A DNA stretch of 64,000 nt from Gardnerella vaginalis (GCF_040427915.1 NZ_JBETXJ010000002.1:372001-436000); one strand, 5' to 3'. Counted from the stretch's first letter, positions 8,435 through 18,233 are shown. Made by a program: numbers and translations. Notes: generated by a model not told the origin, from the sequence alone.

Positions 8435-10426
8435 ATGACGTTCACGTCTTCAACACAATGGCCAGTGTACTCGGGTCAGCTTGGATGCTCGCTTAATGAA
8501 AAATCAACAACATTCACAGTTTGGGCGCCAACCGCATCATGCGTAACGCTAAGACTTTTTGAAACAGGAAATAACAGCGAGCCGTTCAAAACACGTAATT
8601 TAAAGCCATTGCGCGACGGCGCATGGAGAACGTCAATATTGCAAAGGCTAGATGGCGTTTACTACGATTTTCTGGTGACTTTTGCGGATGGAAAAGTCAA
8701 TCGTACAAGTGACCCGTGGGGTGTTGCTAGTGGCGTAAATGGCGAGCGCAGCATGGTTGTAAGTGAGGAACGCGTTAGCCCAGCTGACTGGCACAAAGAT
8801 AAGTCGCCAGAGTTTGTACGCCATGCGACGGTTGTTTGGGAAACGCATGTTGAGGACTTTAGCAGCAATCCTAATGGTGGTTTTAATCCAGAACATAGGG
8901 GTCAGTATCTTGCTTTTACAGATTCGCATACGACTTTAGATGGCGATAAGCACTTCCCTACTGGAATTGACTATCTTAAAAAACTTGGCGTAACTCACGT
9001 TCAACTAATGCCAATCTACGATTTTGCTACTGTGGATGAGGTTGCGATTTCGTCTGCTCGCAAAAACGGTGAGGGTGTGGATTCGCTTTACAATTGGGGC
9101 TACGATCCACATGCGTACAATGTGCCGGAGGGTGCTTACTCTAGCAATCCATACGACGGTACGGCAAGAATACGCGAGTGCAAGGCGATGATTGGCGCTT
9201 TGCATAAGAATGGTATACGCGTAGTTATGGATGTTGTTTATAACCACATGTTTGAGGCTGCGTCGAATGTGTTTGAAAGTGTAGCTCCAGGCTATTTCTG
9301 CAGGCGTAAGGCTGATGGGTCTTTTGCAAATGGTTCTGGCTGCGGCAACGAGATGGCTTCCGATCATCCTATGTTTAGGCGTTTTATGATTGAGTCCATT
9401 TTGCATTGGGCGCGCTGCTACCACGTGGATGGCTTTAGATTTGACCTTATGGGCTTAACGGACGCGGAAACGTTGAACATGATTCGCGCAGAGCTAGATA
9501 AGCTTGATGGCGGCAAAGATATTCTTATGTACGGCGAGCCGTGGGGCGCGGGCGCTGCAGCTGTTGGCGATGACTGCCCTATGGGTGATAAAAATGGTCG
9601 CGGCCACCTTGATTCTAGAATCGGCTGGTTTAGTGATGAGTCTCGTGACACGCTTAAGGGCAATGTTATGGATCATCATGACCGCGGATATGTAAATGGC
9701 AATGAGTTTTGGACTGCGGATCCTGTTCGTAACGCGTTTAATGGCTGGCGTGGTATGCCTTGTGCTGGTAAAAGCGTTGGTCAGATTGTGCAGTATGTTT
9801 CTGCTCACGATGATTTGACTTTGTGGGATAAACTGTGTATTTCTATGCGCGATAACGCGTCTAGCAGCGATTTTGACGCAAGTGACCCAAACAGCGTTGC
9901 AGACATCTTTAGCGCTAATATTCTTAGCTCCGGCATAATTTTGTGTTCTGCTGGAATGCCATTTATGCTTGGCGGCGAAGAGTTTGGTCGCACTAAGCAC
10001 GGTTGCGATAATTCCTATAATCGCGGTGTGCTTATGAATCAGCTGGATTGGTCTAGAACTAAACAATTCCAGCCGCTTGTAGAGTGGTATAGTGCGCTTA
10101 TATCGCTTCGCGCTAAGAATGCGGAGTTTTATGATGCTCAGCACACAAGGCTTACTGCGTCTGATAATACTGTTCTTGCGGAGCAGATTGGAAGCGATTT
10201 GATTGTGTGCGTAAATCCTATGAATGATGCGTCTGCAACAATTGATTTGCCTGCTAAATCTGCAAACCCGTGGCGCTACGTGTTGGATTCCACTGAGTAT
10301 TTTGCTAAGTGGACGGGGCGCGACTCTGGCAGCTGCGTTTCTATGCTGTGCGATGATAATGGCTCTCAGCGTGCGGTTCATGTGCCGCCGCGTACATTTG
10401 TTGTGTTGAGTCGCAAGCGCGCTTGA
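8435..10426 (+). CDS. pulA: Type I pullulanase (alpha-1,6-debranching GH13 enzyme)
   Basis: Hydrolyses alpha-1,6 branch points in pullulan, glycogen or limit dextrins; 663 aa. An N-terminal CBM48 segment (about residues 10-100, FTVWAPTASCVTLRLF) is followed by the GH13 barrel. The family hallmark YNWGYDPHAYNVPEGAYS is complete. Catalytic motifs are DGFRFDLMG, YGEPWGAG and SAHDDLTLWDK. There is no signal peptide or anchor, so it acts in the cytoplasm on imported dextrins, unlike secreted amylopullulanases. It lies directly after the maltodextrin importer and may be co-expressed by read-through. Confidence 0.93.
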   Translation: MTFTSSTQWPVYSGQLGCSLNEKSTTFTVWAPTASCVTLRLFETGNNSEPFKTRNLKPLRDGAWRTSILQRLDGVYYDFLVTFADGKVNRTSDPWGVASGVNGERSMVVSEERVSPADWHKDKSPEFVRHATVVWETHVEDFSSNPNGGFNPEHRGQYLAFTDSHTTLDGDKHFPTGIDYLKKLGVTHVQLMPIYDFATVDEVAISSARKNGEGVDSLYNWGYDPHAYNVPEGAYSSNPYDGTARIRECKAMIGALHKNGIRVVMDVVYNHMFEAASNVFESVAPGYFCRRKADGSFANGSGCGNEMASDHPMFRRFMIESILHWARCYHVDGFRFDLMGLTDAETLNMIRAELDKLDGGKDILMYGEPWGAGAAAVGDDCPMGDKNGRGHLDSRIGWFSDESRDTLKGNVMDHHDRGYVNGNEFWTADPVRNAFNGWRGMPCAGKSVGQIVQYVSAHDDLTLWDKLCISMRDNASSSDFDASDPNSVADIFSANILSSGIILCSAGMPFMLGGEEFGRTKHGCDNSYNRGVLMNQLDWSRTKQFQPLVEWYSALISLRAKNAEFYDAQHTRLTASDNTVLAEQIGSDLIVCVNPMNDASATIDLPAKSANPWRYVLDSTEYFAKWTGRDSGSCVSMLCDDNGSQRAVHVPPRTFVVLSRKRA

Positions 10427-10462
10427 TTGCTCGAGTTCTTGAGCGCGCTCGACTTGCATTTT

Positions 10463-10519
10463 ATCCCGATTTTGTTCCCTTATTCCTATGATTTGGGAAC
10501 AAAGTCGGGATTATTTTTT
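10463..10519 (+). terminator. Rho-independent terminator of the pullulanase gene
   Basis: A 17-nt arm, 10463-10479 (ATCCCGATTTTGTTCCC), pairs with 10495-10511 (GGGAACAAAGTCGGGAT), followed by a run of T (10512-10519 region). Only one internal mismatch. Confidence 0.9.
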
Positions 10520-10526
10520 GGTTTAT

Positions 10527-10576
10527 AGTCGAATACTAATATTTTGAATACTTAGTCGAATACTTAGTCGAATACT
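10527..10576. repeat. Short direct repeats of AGTCGAATACT
   Basis: TTAGTCGAATAC is tandemly duplicated (10552-10563, 10564-10575), with a further AGTCGAATACT at 10528. The rest of the 10427-10844 gap holds the pullulanase terminator, a minus-10-like TATACT at 10672-10677 and a 5-prime leader of about 160 bases before the surface-protein gene. Confidence 0.75.
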
Positions 10577-10844
10577 AATATTTCAAGGCAAATCCTTGTA
10601 ATTTCCTTAATTGTTCCTTATAACTTGCCAAAGTTAGCGAATTATTCCTGTTGTTCTGCTAGAATCACTTTTATACTTTATACCCCTATTATGTATATGC
10701 AGAGTAGAGAAGTAGAAAGTTCAGAAACAAGACAGGGACGTGATGCAGACGCAGATTGTATGCCAGCGCTTTGATCTTACAACTTGATAATTAAACAAAT
10801 ATCCCCACCCCCCAAACCTAAATGATTTGAAGAATGAGGTAAAT

Positions 10845-13769
10845 ATGAACGCTAAGATTGCAGCCGCCATCTCTTTGGGTGCTAGCTCTTTGGCTCTTAT
10901 TGGAAGCATAAGCATTGCAAACGCTGCCAACGCCGCCGACGCGACTACAACAGATACGTCCAATCATCCAGCAGCACGGGTTGAGACCATATCCAACACT
11001 GGTTTTAATGCTGTTAGCAATGTTATGTCTTACGGTCCAGAAGATTCTACACCACAAACCGTTAATCCTCCTGTTGCTGGCGACGCTGTTGCTGGTAAGC
11101 AAGAGAAAGAAAATTCTGGAACAGTTCAAGGTTCAGACACATCTAAGAATAACACTCCAGCAAATGCAGAGATACTCCAAAAAGTCGAAGAATCAACGAA
11201 ACTGCAAAAAGAAGCTAAGAATAAGCATGATGAAGCAAATAAAGCTGTAGAAGAAGCAAAACGAGAAGTTGAAGATACTGCAAGAAAAATTAATGAAGCT
11301 GTAGAAAAGAAAAATAATGCAGAAAATAGCATTGCTGAGACCAATAAGAAAATAGAAACAGAGACTCAGAATATAGCAAATGCCAAGCAGCGCATTGAAG
11401 AGAAGAATAGAGCCGTAGAAGAGGCAGAAAAAGCCAAGAAGGTTGCTGACGAGGCTAGACAAAATGCTGAACAAGTAAACAAGATTAGGTCTGAAGAAAA
11501 AGCTGCAAAAGATGAACTTGCTAAGGATGCAAAAGATGACCACGAAGATACTGCAGAAGATTTAGCAAATGAAGAAAAGGCTAAATCTACGCTTGAAGCA
11601 GAGCTAGCTGAAGATAGAAAAAATGTTGAACAAGCAAAATCAGATGCTGAACAAGCAGAAAAAACCGCTGCCAAAGGTAAAGACGCTGAAACTAATCTTA
11701 ATAAAATCAATTCAAATCTTGAGAAATTAACAGAAGAATTAAAAGAAGCTAAGAATAATAAAGAAACAAACTCCAGCAAAATCGCAGAGTTGAAGAAAAA
11801 TGTTGAAAAAGCAAATGAATCTGTTTCAAATGCTAAAAAGGATGTAGAAGAAAAGAAACGTAAATATGTTTTACAGCAAGAAAAAGTAAATACTCTTGAA
11901 AAGCAGCTACAGGAATTAGAAAAAGATACTTCTAAACTTGGCAACTCTGAGCATGCTGAAAAAATGAATAAAATAGGACAAGAAAAACTAACTGAAAGCG
12001 ATGCAGCAGAAAAACTTAAATCAGAGTTAGACAATGCTACTCGTACGCTTCAAGAAGAAACAACAAAAGCTAATAAAGCTGAGCAAGATCTGATGGAAGC
12101 AAACAAAAACAATGACGCTATTAATGAAATATCAGATGCAATTAAAGAGTTAACTTCTGAAAAGGAATACAATAATAAGATTGTATTGGAAGCTGCTGAA
12201 GCAAAAGAACTTGCATCTAGAAAGAAGACTGAGGCTGAAAAATTAGCTAAAGATATTAAAGAAAAAGAATTAAAGTTACAGGAATACGAAAAAACAATAG
12301 CCGAATTACGCGAATCTAAACAAGATGCCGAAAAAGCTTTTTCTACCACTAAAGAGGCAGCAGAAAAAGCTAAAGAGGAGGCAGAAAAAGCTGCTCAAAA
12401 CTTACTAGCAAGAACAGAAGAAGCACTAAGAGCAGAGAAAAAAGTTCAAGACGAAACTGCTAATTTTGAAAACGCTAAAATGGATAAGGATACCGCCGAA
12501 AAGAATCTTAATCAACTGAAAGAAGACTTGAAGCGAATCGATAAAGAAATATCAGAAGCGAAAACTACTGTTGAATCAACTAAACAACTTGCTGAAACAG
12601 CAAAGCAAAAACTAAATGATGCAAAAACTAATGTTGAAGCAACTAAAGCAAAGATCTTAGAGCTAAAAGCTTCGATTGAAGAGACCAAGCGTACACTTAT
12701 TTCAAAATATGCTGCGAGCACCCAAACCATAGAAACAGCTTTTGCTTTCATGATAAATGAGGTTGCTCATCGATCTAAAGAACTTGATAAATCAACACAA
12801 ACGTTGAACGATGTGGAAAAGAGTCTCACTGCAGCAAAACAGAAGGCTGAGGAAGCTTTGAATCCACAGGCGCAAAAGCCAGCTCCTGCTCCAAGCGCGC
12901 CGCAAGAGGCTCCACAGACTCAGCCGCAAGAGACTCCACAGGATCATCCACAAAATCCTGCAGTGCCAGAAACACACGCTCCTTCTGCACCAGAGTCACA
13001 AGCTCCGCTTACACCTCCAGCGCCTCCAGCGGCTTCAAATCCACAGGTTCAGAAGCCAGAAAACGGTGTGAATCCAGAAAACAACGCGAAGCCAGAGGAC
13101 AACACGCAAGATAGCAATAGCTCTTCTCGAGGAGACTTTGCAGGAAGCAACTCGCAGCAAGACGGTGGCAATTTGAGTGTTGCTCCAGCTCCAAACACTC
13201 CGCAGAATGCGCCACAGAACAATGCTGCACCAAGTGCGCCACAGGCTTCGGCTCCTTCTGCTCCACAGTCTGCTCCACAGTCTGCACCTAAGCACAGTGC
13301 TGTCCCAGCAAAACAAACGGAGTCCACACATACCGCAAAAGCTGCAGAAGCACTAGTAGAAAACGCTACTGCTAAGTCGCCAGCAACCGCAGAGACTCCT
13401 GCACGCACGCCTCGTGCTGCAGCATCTGCTGCAGCACCTACTACAACACCATCTACCGCACATTCCCATACGCAAAGCGATGCCGAAAAATCAAATAACA
13501 GCAACGCTTCTAAGGGAAAGGAAGATGTAAAGAGCGAATCCAAGGAATCCGAAGATTCTAAGAATAACGAATCTAATAACAACAATTCTAAGAACGAAGA
13601 ATCCAAAAACGAGGATTCCAAGAGCGCAGAGGCTGCAACCCCAAAGGCAACAGCTCAAGATTCTGGAAACAGCGCATTCATGAAGATTGCAGCAATCGCA
13701 GGAAGCATCACTGCTGGAATCGCAGCAATCGGCGCAGGATGGCACTTTATGCGAATTCGTCGCAAGTAG
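10845..13769 (+). CDS. Long coiled-coil surface protein with Pro/Ala-rich stalk and C-terminal membrane anchor
   Basis: Not a recognised family; 974 aa. A signal peptide (MNAKIAAAISLGASSLALIG to about ANA) is followed by about 520 residues of Glu/Lys/Ala heptads (about 100-640) predicting a continuous coiled coil. Next come a Pro/Ala/Gln-rich stalk (about 665-880) and a Ser/Asn/Glu/Lys-rich segment. The end is one TM helix with a basic tail (FMRIRRK). No LPXTG sorting motif is visible before the final helix, so sortase anchoring is unlikely; it may be membrane-held or use a non-standard signal. ATG 10845 is chosen over an in-frame TTG at 10827 because GAGGT (10836-10840) lies five bases upstream. 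A C4-A-C6 tract sits at 10803-10813. A role in adhesion or cell-surface spacing is inference. Confidence 0.88.
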   Translation: MNAKIAAAISLGASSLALIGSISIANAANAADATTTDTSNHPAARVETISNTGFNAVSNVMSYGPEDSTPQTVNPPVAGDAVAGKQEKENSGTVQGSDTSKNNTPANAEILQKVEESTKLQKEAKNKHDEANKAVEEAKREVEDTARKINEAVEKKNNAENSIAETNKKIETETQNIANAKQRIEEKNRAVEEAEKAKKVADEARQNAEQVNKIRSEEKAAKDELAKDAKDDHEDTAEDLANEEKAKSTLEAELAEDRKNVEQAKSDAEQAEKTAAKGKDAETNLNKINSNLEKLTEELKEAKNNKETNSSKIAELKKNVEKANESVSNAKKDVEEKKRKYVLQQEKVNTLEKQLQELEKDTSKLGNSEHAEKMNKIGQEKLTESDAAEKLKSELDNATRTLQEETTKANKAEQDLMEANKNNDAINEISDAIKELTSEKEYNNKIVLEAAEAKELASRKKTEAEKLAKDIKEKELKLQEYEKTIAELRESKQDAEKAFSTTKEAAEKAKEEAEKAAQNLLARTEEALRAEKKVQDETANFENAKMDKDTAEKNLNQLKEDLKRIDKEISEAKTTVESTKQLAETAKQKLNDAKTNVEATKAKILELKASIEETKRTLISKYAASTQTIETAFAFMINEVAHRSKELDKSTQTLNDVEKSLTAAKQKAEEALNPQAQKPAPAPSAPQEAPQTQPQETPQDHPQNPAVPETHAPSAPESQAPLTPPAPPAASNPQVQKPENGVNPENNAKPEDNTQDSNSSSRGDFAGSNSQQDGGNLSVAPAPNTPQNAPQNNAAPSAPQASAPSAPQSAPQSAPKHSAVPAKQTESTHTAKAAEALVENATAKSPATAETPARTPRAAASAAAPTTTPSTAHSHTQSDAEKSNNSNASKGKEDVKSESKESEDSKNNESNNNNSKNEESKNEDSKSAEAATPKATAQDSGNSAFMKIAAIAGSITAGIAAIGAGWHFMRIRRK

Positions 13770-13808
13770 TCGCAAGTAGTGAACATGCGCAAATAATCGC
13801 AAATAACA
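13761..13808. repeat. Decamer tandem repeat across the stop codon of the surface-protein gene
   Basis: CGCAAGTAGT occurs twice exactly (13761-13780), including the TAG stop at 13767-13769. Related CGCAAATAAT and CGCAAATAAC follow at 13789-13808. One of several stop-codon tandem duplications in this window. Confidence 0.9.
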
Positions 13809-13814
13809 AATAAC

Positions 13815-13850
13815 AAAACCGCAGTTGGCATTTAGCTTTCTGCGGTTTTT
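13815..13850 (+). terminator. Terminator of the surface-protein gene
   Basis: AAAACCGCAG (13815-13824) pairs with CTGCGGTTTT (13840-13849) and runs into a T tract. The T tract and GCGG are repeated just after (TGCGGTTTTTGTTAA), another local duplication. Confidence 0.85.
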
Positions 13851-13889
13851 GTTAATGCGGTTTTTGTTAAATCCCACTAAAATCGCCAA

Positions 13890-13990
13890 TATTGCAAACG
13901 ATATCAATACTTAATATAATGGTTAGCTAGAGCGTGCCTCAATCCAGTGATGTGTTGAGAAATCGCACTCTTCGACATCGTTTGCAAACC
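13890..13990 (+). promoter_or_regulatory. malQ promoter with two LacI-type operators
   Basis: Minus-35 TTGCAA (13892-13897), 17-bp spacer and minus-10 TATAAT (13915-13920). The minus-35 is part of a LacI-type operator, ATTGCAAACGATATC. A second operator, ATCGTTTGCAAACC, with perfect palindrome GTTTGCAAAC lies downstream at 13977-13990. The same operator-over-minus-35 arrangement occurs at 22140-22173. Confidence 0.75.
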
Positions 13991-14040
13991 AACATCGATG
14001 CGACGAGATTACATGTGCCACTGATTAACAAAGGAGCATC

Positions 14041-16290
14041 ATGAGCACAACAGACAACGCCAAAACAAAGGCTGCCACGCCTGTGCCCGTAGAAGAAAGC
14101 GCAGAACGACTCAATCGTCCACTAATTCAGCTAGCAAAAGCCTGCGGAGTTGCAACTTTCTACATAGACCAACTAGGCGACTATACGGAAATTACCGATG
14201 AAGCTCTTGTTGGCGTGCTAGATGCACTAGGTTGGCAAGCAGATACAGAGGAAAATATTGCAAACTCACTAAAACTAGTGCAAGAAAAGCGAGATAACGA
14301 ACTTCTGCCACCAACCGTTGTATGCTTTAATGGCACAAAAACAATAGTGCCTGTGCACACTGGCGGCAGTGCAATCGACCCAAGCAAAATTCATGTAACG
14401 CTGACTTTAGAAGACGGAACAGAATACGAGGATACGCCTGATAAGCCTCTTAATAACTTTAAGACAAGCAAAGAGGGCGACTTGTTGCTGGAACTTCCAG
14501 AAGATTTGCCAATGGGTTACCACACTCTGAAAGCAACTGTAGATGACGAATGCTCCTTGCATACTCAGGTTACACTGATTTCTGCTCCAGCAAGAATCCC
14601 TCTTCCACAAAGCGTTCAGGAACGCCATCGCTGGGGCTACATGACTCAGCTCTACTCCGTGCGATCAAAGGAATCTTGGGGAGTTGGCGATTATGGCGAT
14701 TTGCGTAGACTTCTTAAAGACGCGGGTAGCATTGGCAAAGCCGACTTCATGCTTATAAACCCAATTCACGCTTGCGCACCAGTGGCACCTTTAGAGCCTT
14801 CGCCTTATTTGCCTGAGTCGCGCAGATTCTTAAACGTAACTTATATTCGCCCACAGGATATTCCAGAATACGAGCAATTAAGCGATAGCCAGAGAGAACA
14901 AGTAGAGGCTCTGCACGAGTCGGTTGAAGCGCAAAACAACGATCCAAATCCTATGGATATTAACGCTGCTTGGAGCGCAAAACTACCAGCATTAAAGATG
15001 ATTTTTGAGCAGCCTAGAAGCGCAGAGCGCGAGCAGGATTTCGCAGACTTTAAGGCGCGTTCTGGAGAAGACTTAGACGCTTTTGCAACTTGGTGCGTAG
15101 CCTTTGAAGTTTGGGGCGCTCCTTGGGGAGATAACCTTTGGTTTGATACCACTGGCAAGGGCACTCCGCAGATTGACGCACTTAAGAGCGAGCACGCCGA
15201 TTTGTTGGAGTTCCACCGCTGGCTGCAGTGGATTGCAGACGAGCAGGTTGCAGCTGCCCACGCCGAAGCCAAAGCCGCTGGAATGGCAATCGGTCTTATG
15301 CAAGACATGGCTGTTGGCGTTCACGGCTATGGCGCAGATGTGTGGTGGAGCCCAGAGCGATTTGCTAACGGCGTTAGCGTTGGTGCACCTCCAGACTTCT
15401 ACAACCAGCAAGGTCAAGATTGGGGTCAGCCTCCATTTGACCCTAATTATCTAGACGAAACTGGATACATTGCATACCGAGACATGGTTCACAACGTGTT
15501 CTTGCATGCTGGCGCGGTTCGCATTGACCACGTGCTCGGTCTTTTCCGCTTATGGTGGATTCCGCAAGGTCAAGGAGCTAAAAACGGTGCTTACGTGTAC
15601 TACAACGTGGACGCTATGCTTGCTGTTCTTAGTATTGAGGCAACTCGCGCAGGCGGATTGGTGATTGGCGAAGATTTGGGCACTGTTCCAGCATATGTTT
15701 CTAAGGTTCTTGCCTCGCACGGAATTCTTGGAACTGTTGTTGAATGGTTCACTCACAACGACGATGCAGAAAAAGCCGCTAAGAAGGCTGGTAAGAAGCA
15801 GATTATATTTGCAAACCCTTCTACATACCGCGAATACGCTTTGGCATCTGTTACAACTCACGACATGCCACCTACAGCTGGATACCTTGCTTTCGAGCAT
15901 GTTAAACTTCGCGAGGAGCTTCATTTGCTTACCGATTCTGTAGAAAGCTTCCAGAAGGCTGCGAGCGCAGAACGAGACGCCATGATGAAAATGCTTTTGG
16001 AAGGCGGATGGATTAGCAAGGATGCTGCAGAACATGTAGAGGACCATGTGCAAGAGATTGTAGAGGCCATGCATGCGATTATGCGTACTTCCCCATCTTT
16101 GCTTTTGCAAGTGGCGCTTGTTGACGCAGTTGGAGAAAAGCGTTCGCAGAATCAGCCTGGAACAAGTACAGAATATCCAAATTGGCGTATTCCTCTTGCT
16201 GACAAAGATGGCAATGTTATTCACACTGACGAAGTGTTCAAGTCGCCTAGAGTGCTTTCTATGGCAGCTGTTATGAACGGCAAACAATAG
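14041..16290 (+). CDS. malQ: 4-alpha-glucanotransferase (amylomaltase, GH77)
   Basis: Transfers alpha-1,4-glucan segments between maltodextrins, releasing glucose; cytoplasmic, 749 aa. The N-terminal about 170 residues are the extra domains of the long MalQ type. The GH77 barrel then carries VRIDHVLGLFRLWW (Asp nucleophile), VIGEDLGTVPAYV (Glu) and TTHDMPPTAGYL (Asp). AAAGGAG precedes ATG 14041. It is transcribed alone from a promoter with two LacI-type operators and works on the products of the importers and pullulanase around it. Confidence 0.95.
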   Translation: MSTTDNAKTKAATPVPVEESAERLNRPLIQLAKACGVATFYIDQLGDYTEITDEALVGVLDALGWQADTEENIANSLKLVQEKRDNELLPPTVVCFNGTKTIVPVHTGGSAIDPSKIHVTLTLEDGTEYEDTPDKPLNNFKTSKEGDLLLELPEDLPMGYHTLKATVDDECSLHTQVTLISAPARIPLPQSVQERHRWGYMTQLYSVRSKESWGVGDYGDLRRLLKDAGSIGKADFMLINPIHACAPVAPLEPSPYLPESRRFLNVTYIRPQDIPEYEQLSDSQREQVEALHESVEAQNNDPNPMDINAAWSAKLPALKMIFEQPRSAEREQDFADFKARSGEDLDAFATWCVAFEVWGAPWGDNLWFDTTGKGTPQIDALKSEHADLLEFHRWLQWIADEQVAAAHAEAKAAGMAIGLMQDMAVGVHGYGADVWWSPERFANGVSVGAPPDFYNQQGQDWGQPPFDPNYLDETGYIAYRDMVHNVFLHAGAVRIDHVLGLFRLWWIPQGQGAKNGAYVYYNVDAMLAVLSIEATRAGGLVIGEDLGTVPAYVSKVLASHGILGTVVEWFTHNDDAEKAAKKAGKKQIIFANPSTYREYALASVTTHDMPPTAGYLAFEHVKLREELHLLTDSVESFQKAASAERDAMMKMLLEGGWISKDAAEHVEDHVQEIVEAMHAIMRTSPSLLLQVALVDAVGEKRSQNQPGTSTEYPNWRIPLADKDGNVIHTDEVFKSPRVLSMAAVMNGKQ

Positions 16291-16626
16291 TTAGAATTTA
16301 AGCCAAAATAACAGTCAAAACAACAATAAAACAACAAAAAGAAAGGGCTAAAAACCTTTATAAATAAAGCCATTTAGAGTATAATGGAAGGGTATGGTTA
16401 CCTGTTAAGAGTAACTTTATTCCCTCCCCCGACATGGTGTTAGGATTTGTGCATAGTTGCACATTTAACGCACCTTGTAATGATGTCCCAAATGAGGCGA
16501 ACATCCGTGATGGTGTTCGCCTCATTAATTATTTTGCCGATTGCCCTTATTTGGTTACCACGGTTATTTGGTTACCCAAATAACCAATTAAATATAATTC
16601 TCGGGTTACTAATGTCAATTCACAGA
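16291..16626. other. Intergenic region malQ to DUF624 gene
   Basis: Holds the malQ-side terminator at 16491 and an inverted repeat GGTTATTTG/CAAATAACC (16562-16583), with a direct GGTTATTTGGTTACC duplication just upstream (16545-16575 region). A -10-like TATAAT (16380-16385) on the plus strand is followed by no ORF. No gene was recognised. Confidence 0.6.
16491..16533 (+). terminator. Terminator-like hairpin
   Basis: AATGAGGCGAACA (16491-16503) pairs perfectly with TGTTCGCCTCATT (16514-16526), followed by AATTATTTTG. It lies 200 bases past malQ and about 95 bases past the DUF624 stop on the other strand, so it could serve either. Confidence 0.8.
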
Positions 16627-17241
16627 TCACTTACCACTTGTTTTAACGTATTTTGCAAACACGCGCTCAAGCAGCGGAGTGTGAAGCATAATCAAAGACC
16701 CCCATCCAAGCAAAATCAACAATGGCAATCCCTGCAAAAAATACTTTAAAGATAAATAGACAAGCGCAAAAAATACAGAGTCAAGCAAAACCATCATAAA
16801 AGTGGTTGCAATGTAAGATACGCTAAAAATCAACGAATTAATCAAAGTTCTACCAACAGAATTTTCAAATCTTGCTTGAAGAGCAAACACCCATTGAGCA
16901 ACCAAAACCCATAAAATACTAATCGCAAACTTTATTATTAAAAGTGGCGTAAGCTGCAGAAAAATCCAAGACCCTACAATTGCCACAAGAATCGGAAGCA
17001 AAATTATCCAAATAATAGTAGATTTAACAAAATTATTTTTAAAAGATTTAAAATAGATTGAAGTTGTGTGTGCTTCGCCGCGCTCAATTCTTCTAGCAGT
17101 TTCATGAGCAGCTGTAATTGATGCGCCAATCGTTATAATCGGAACACTCGTAATAATCATTAAAATGGTAAGCCATACTGCGTCTGCAAACGATTCCATT
17201 CCTTGAGCAAACTTTGAATCGGGGCTTCCAAAAGAAATCAT
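16627..17241 (-). CDS. DUF624 (YesL-like) membrane protein
   Basis: A 204-aa protein with about five TM segments of the YesL/DUF624 family, which usually accompanies MalFG-type importers; the molecular role is unknown. The N-terminal motif DAVWLTILMIITSVPIITIG and the following HETARRIERGEAHTT are characteristic. ATG 17241 is preferred over the GTG three codons earlier because CAGGAGTGG lies eight bases upstream. It is the last gene of the minus-strand importer operon (19084 to 16627), after a 12-bp triplicated repeat. Confidence 0.85.
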   Translation of the reverse strand: MISFGSPDSKFAQGMESFADAVWLTILMIITSVPIITIGASITAAHETARRIERGEAHTTSIYFKSFKNNFVKSTIIWIILLPILVAIVGSWIFLQLTPLLIIKFAISILWVLVAQWVFALQARFENSVGRTLINSLIFSVSYIATTFMMVLLDSVFFALVYLSLKYFLQGLPLLILLGWGSLIMLHTPLLERVFAKYVKTSGK

Positions 17242-17269
17242 TACAACCACTCCTGCATAGTTAAACGCA

Positions 17270-17305
17270 ATCTAAAACAAATCTAAAACAAATCTAAAAC
17301 AACAA
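17270..17305. repeat. 12-bp tandem triplication between permease and DUF624 gene
   Basis: AATCTAAAACAA occurs three times head to tail (about 17270-17305) in the spacer between the MalG-type permease stop (17400) and the DUF624 start. Confidence 0.85.
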
Positions 17306-17399
17306 TACACTAAAAAATACTCCTAAACACAAATGATGGTGGAAGCAAAGTTTTGCAACCACCATCATCATGCAACCGAAGCCCGAAGGAGAAAAGACC

Positions 17400-18233
17400 T
17401 CAGCCTTTTACCGCACCAGCCATAACGCCTTTGATAATATACTTCTGGCAGATGAGGTAGAAAATAATAATTGGAAGAATGGCAAGAACCAAGCAGCCCA
17501 TCATGGCACCCATTTCAACAGAACCATAACCACCCTTCAAATATTGAACTGCAATCGAAACAGTCTTATACTTGTTCAGATCCAAAGTGAGGTAAGGAAG
17601 AAGGAAGTCATTCCAAATCCACATTGTTTGCAAAATCGACACAGATATAATAGCAGGTCTCATAATCGGAACAATAATCTGGAAGAATATGCGCGGTACG
17701 GAAGCGCCATCAATCATTGCGGACTCTTCCAACTCCTGAGGAATACCCTTCACAACGCCCGTGAAAATAAACACAGCCAAACCTGCGCCAAAGCCAAGGT
17801 AGATAATCCACAATCCCCAAGGGGTGTTCAATCCAAGCTTTGTAGTGATGTTGGAAAGAGTGAACATAACCATCTGGAATGGCACAATCATATTGAACAA
17901 GAACAATACGTAAAGCAGCTTTGCAGCCCAATTGTTTACTCGCACAATCCACCATGCGCACATCGAAGTGCACAAAAGAATCAGAACCACAGCGCCAATC
18001 GTTACAACAATTGTCCACCAGAAGCTCATCAACAAATTCGTGCGGTTAATGCCAAGAACGTAATTATCAAAACCAATAAACGACTTTGGAGTAAGTGAGA
18101 ATGGCTCGCTAGCAATATACACCTTTGACTTAAAGGAGTTCATAAACACTAACGCGATTGGGAAAATCCACAACAAACTCACTACAGCAAAAAGCGTGGT
18201 CCAAAGCACAGGATGCTTAGTCTTCTCGTTCAT
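17400..18233 (-). CDS. ABC sugar permease, MalG type (second importer)
   Basis: Inner-membrane subunit of a carbohydrate importer, 277 aa and about six TM helices. The EAA loop ELEESAMIDGASVPRIFFQIIVP and the C-terminal KYIIKGVMAGAVKG are typical. It overlaps the partner permease by four bases (ATGA) and is followed by the DUF624 gene. The binding protein is probably the separate gene at 20724-22067, which lies beyond the divergent LacI gene. Confidence 0.93.
   Translation of the reverse strand: MNEKTKHPVLWTTLFAVVSLLWIFPIALVFMNSFKSKVYIASEPFSLTPKSFIGFDNYVLGINRTNLLMSFWWTIVVTIGAVVLILLCTSMCAWWIVRVNNWAAKLLYVLFLFNMIVPFQMVMFTLSNITTKLGLNTPWGLWIIYLGFGAGLAVFIFTGVVKGIPQELEESAMIDGASVPRIFFQIIVPIMRPAIISVSILQTMWIWNDFLLPYLTLDLNKYKTVSIAVQYLKGGYGSVEMGAMMGCLVLAILPIIIFYLICQKYIIKGVMAGAVKG

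Noticed and set aside
9494-10459. 321-codon minus-strand frame opposite pullulanase
   Set aside because: Arg/Ile/Thr-rich shadow with no domain features, while the plus strand carries complete GH13 motifs.
10803-10813. C4-A-C6 tract as a phase-variation switch
   Set aside because: Six C is short and the tract is outside the promoter spacer and the frame; noted with the gene but not claimed.
17370-18098. 242-codon plus-strand frame
   Set aside because: Complement of a permease gene; same artefact as above.
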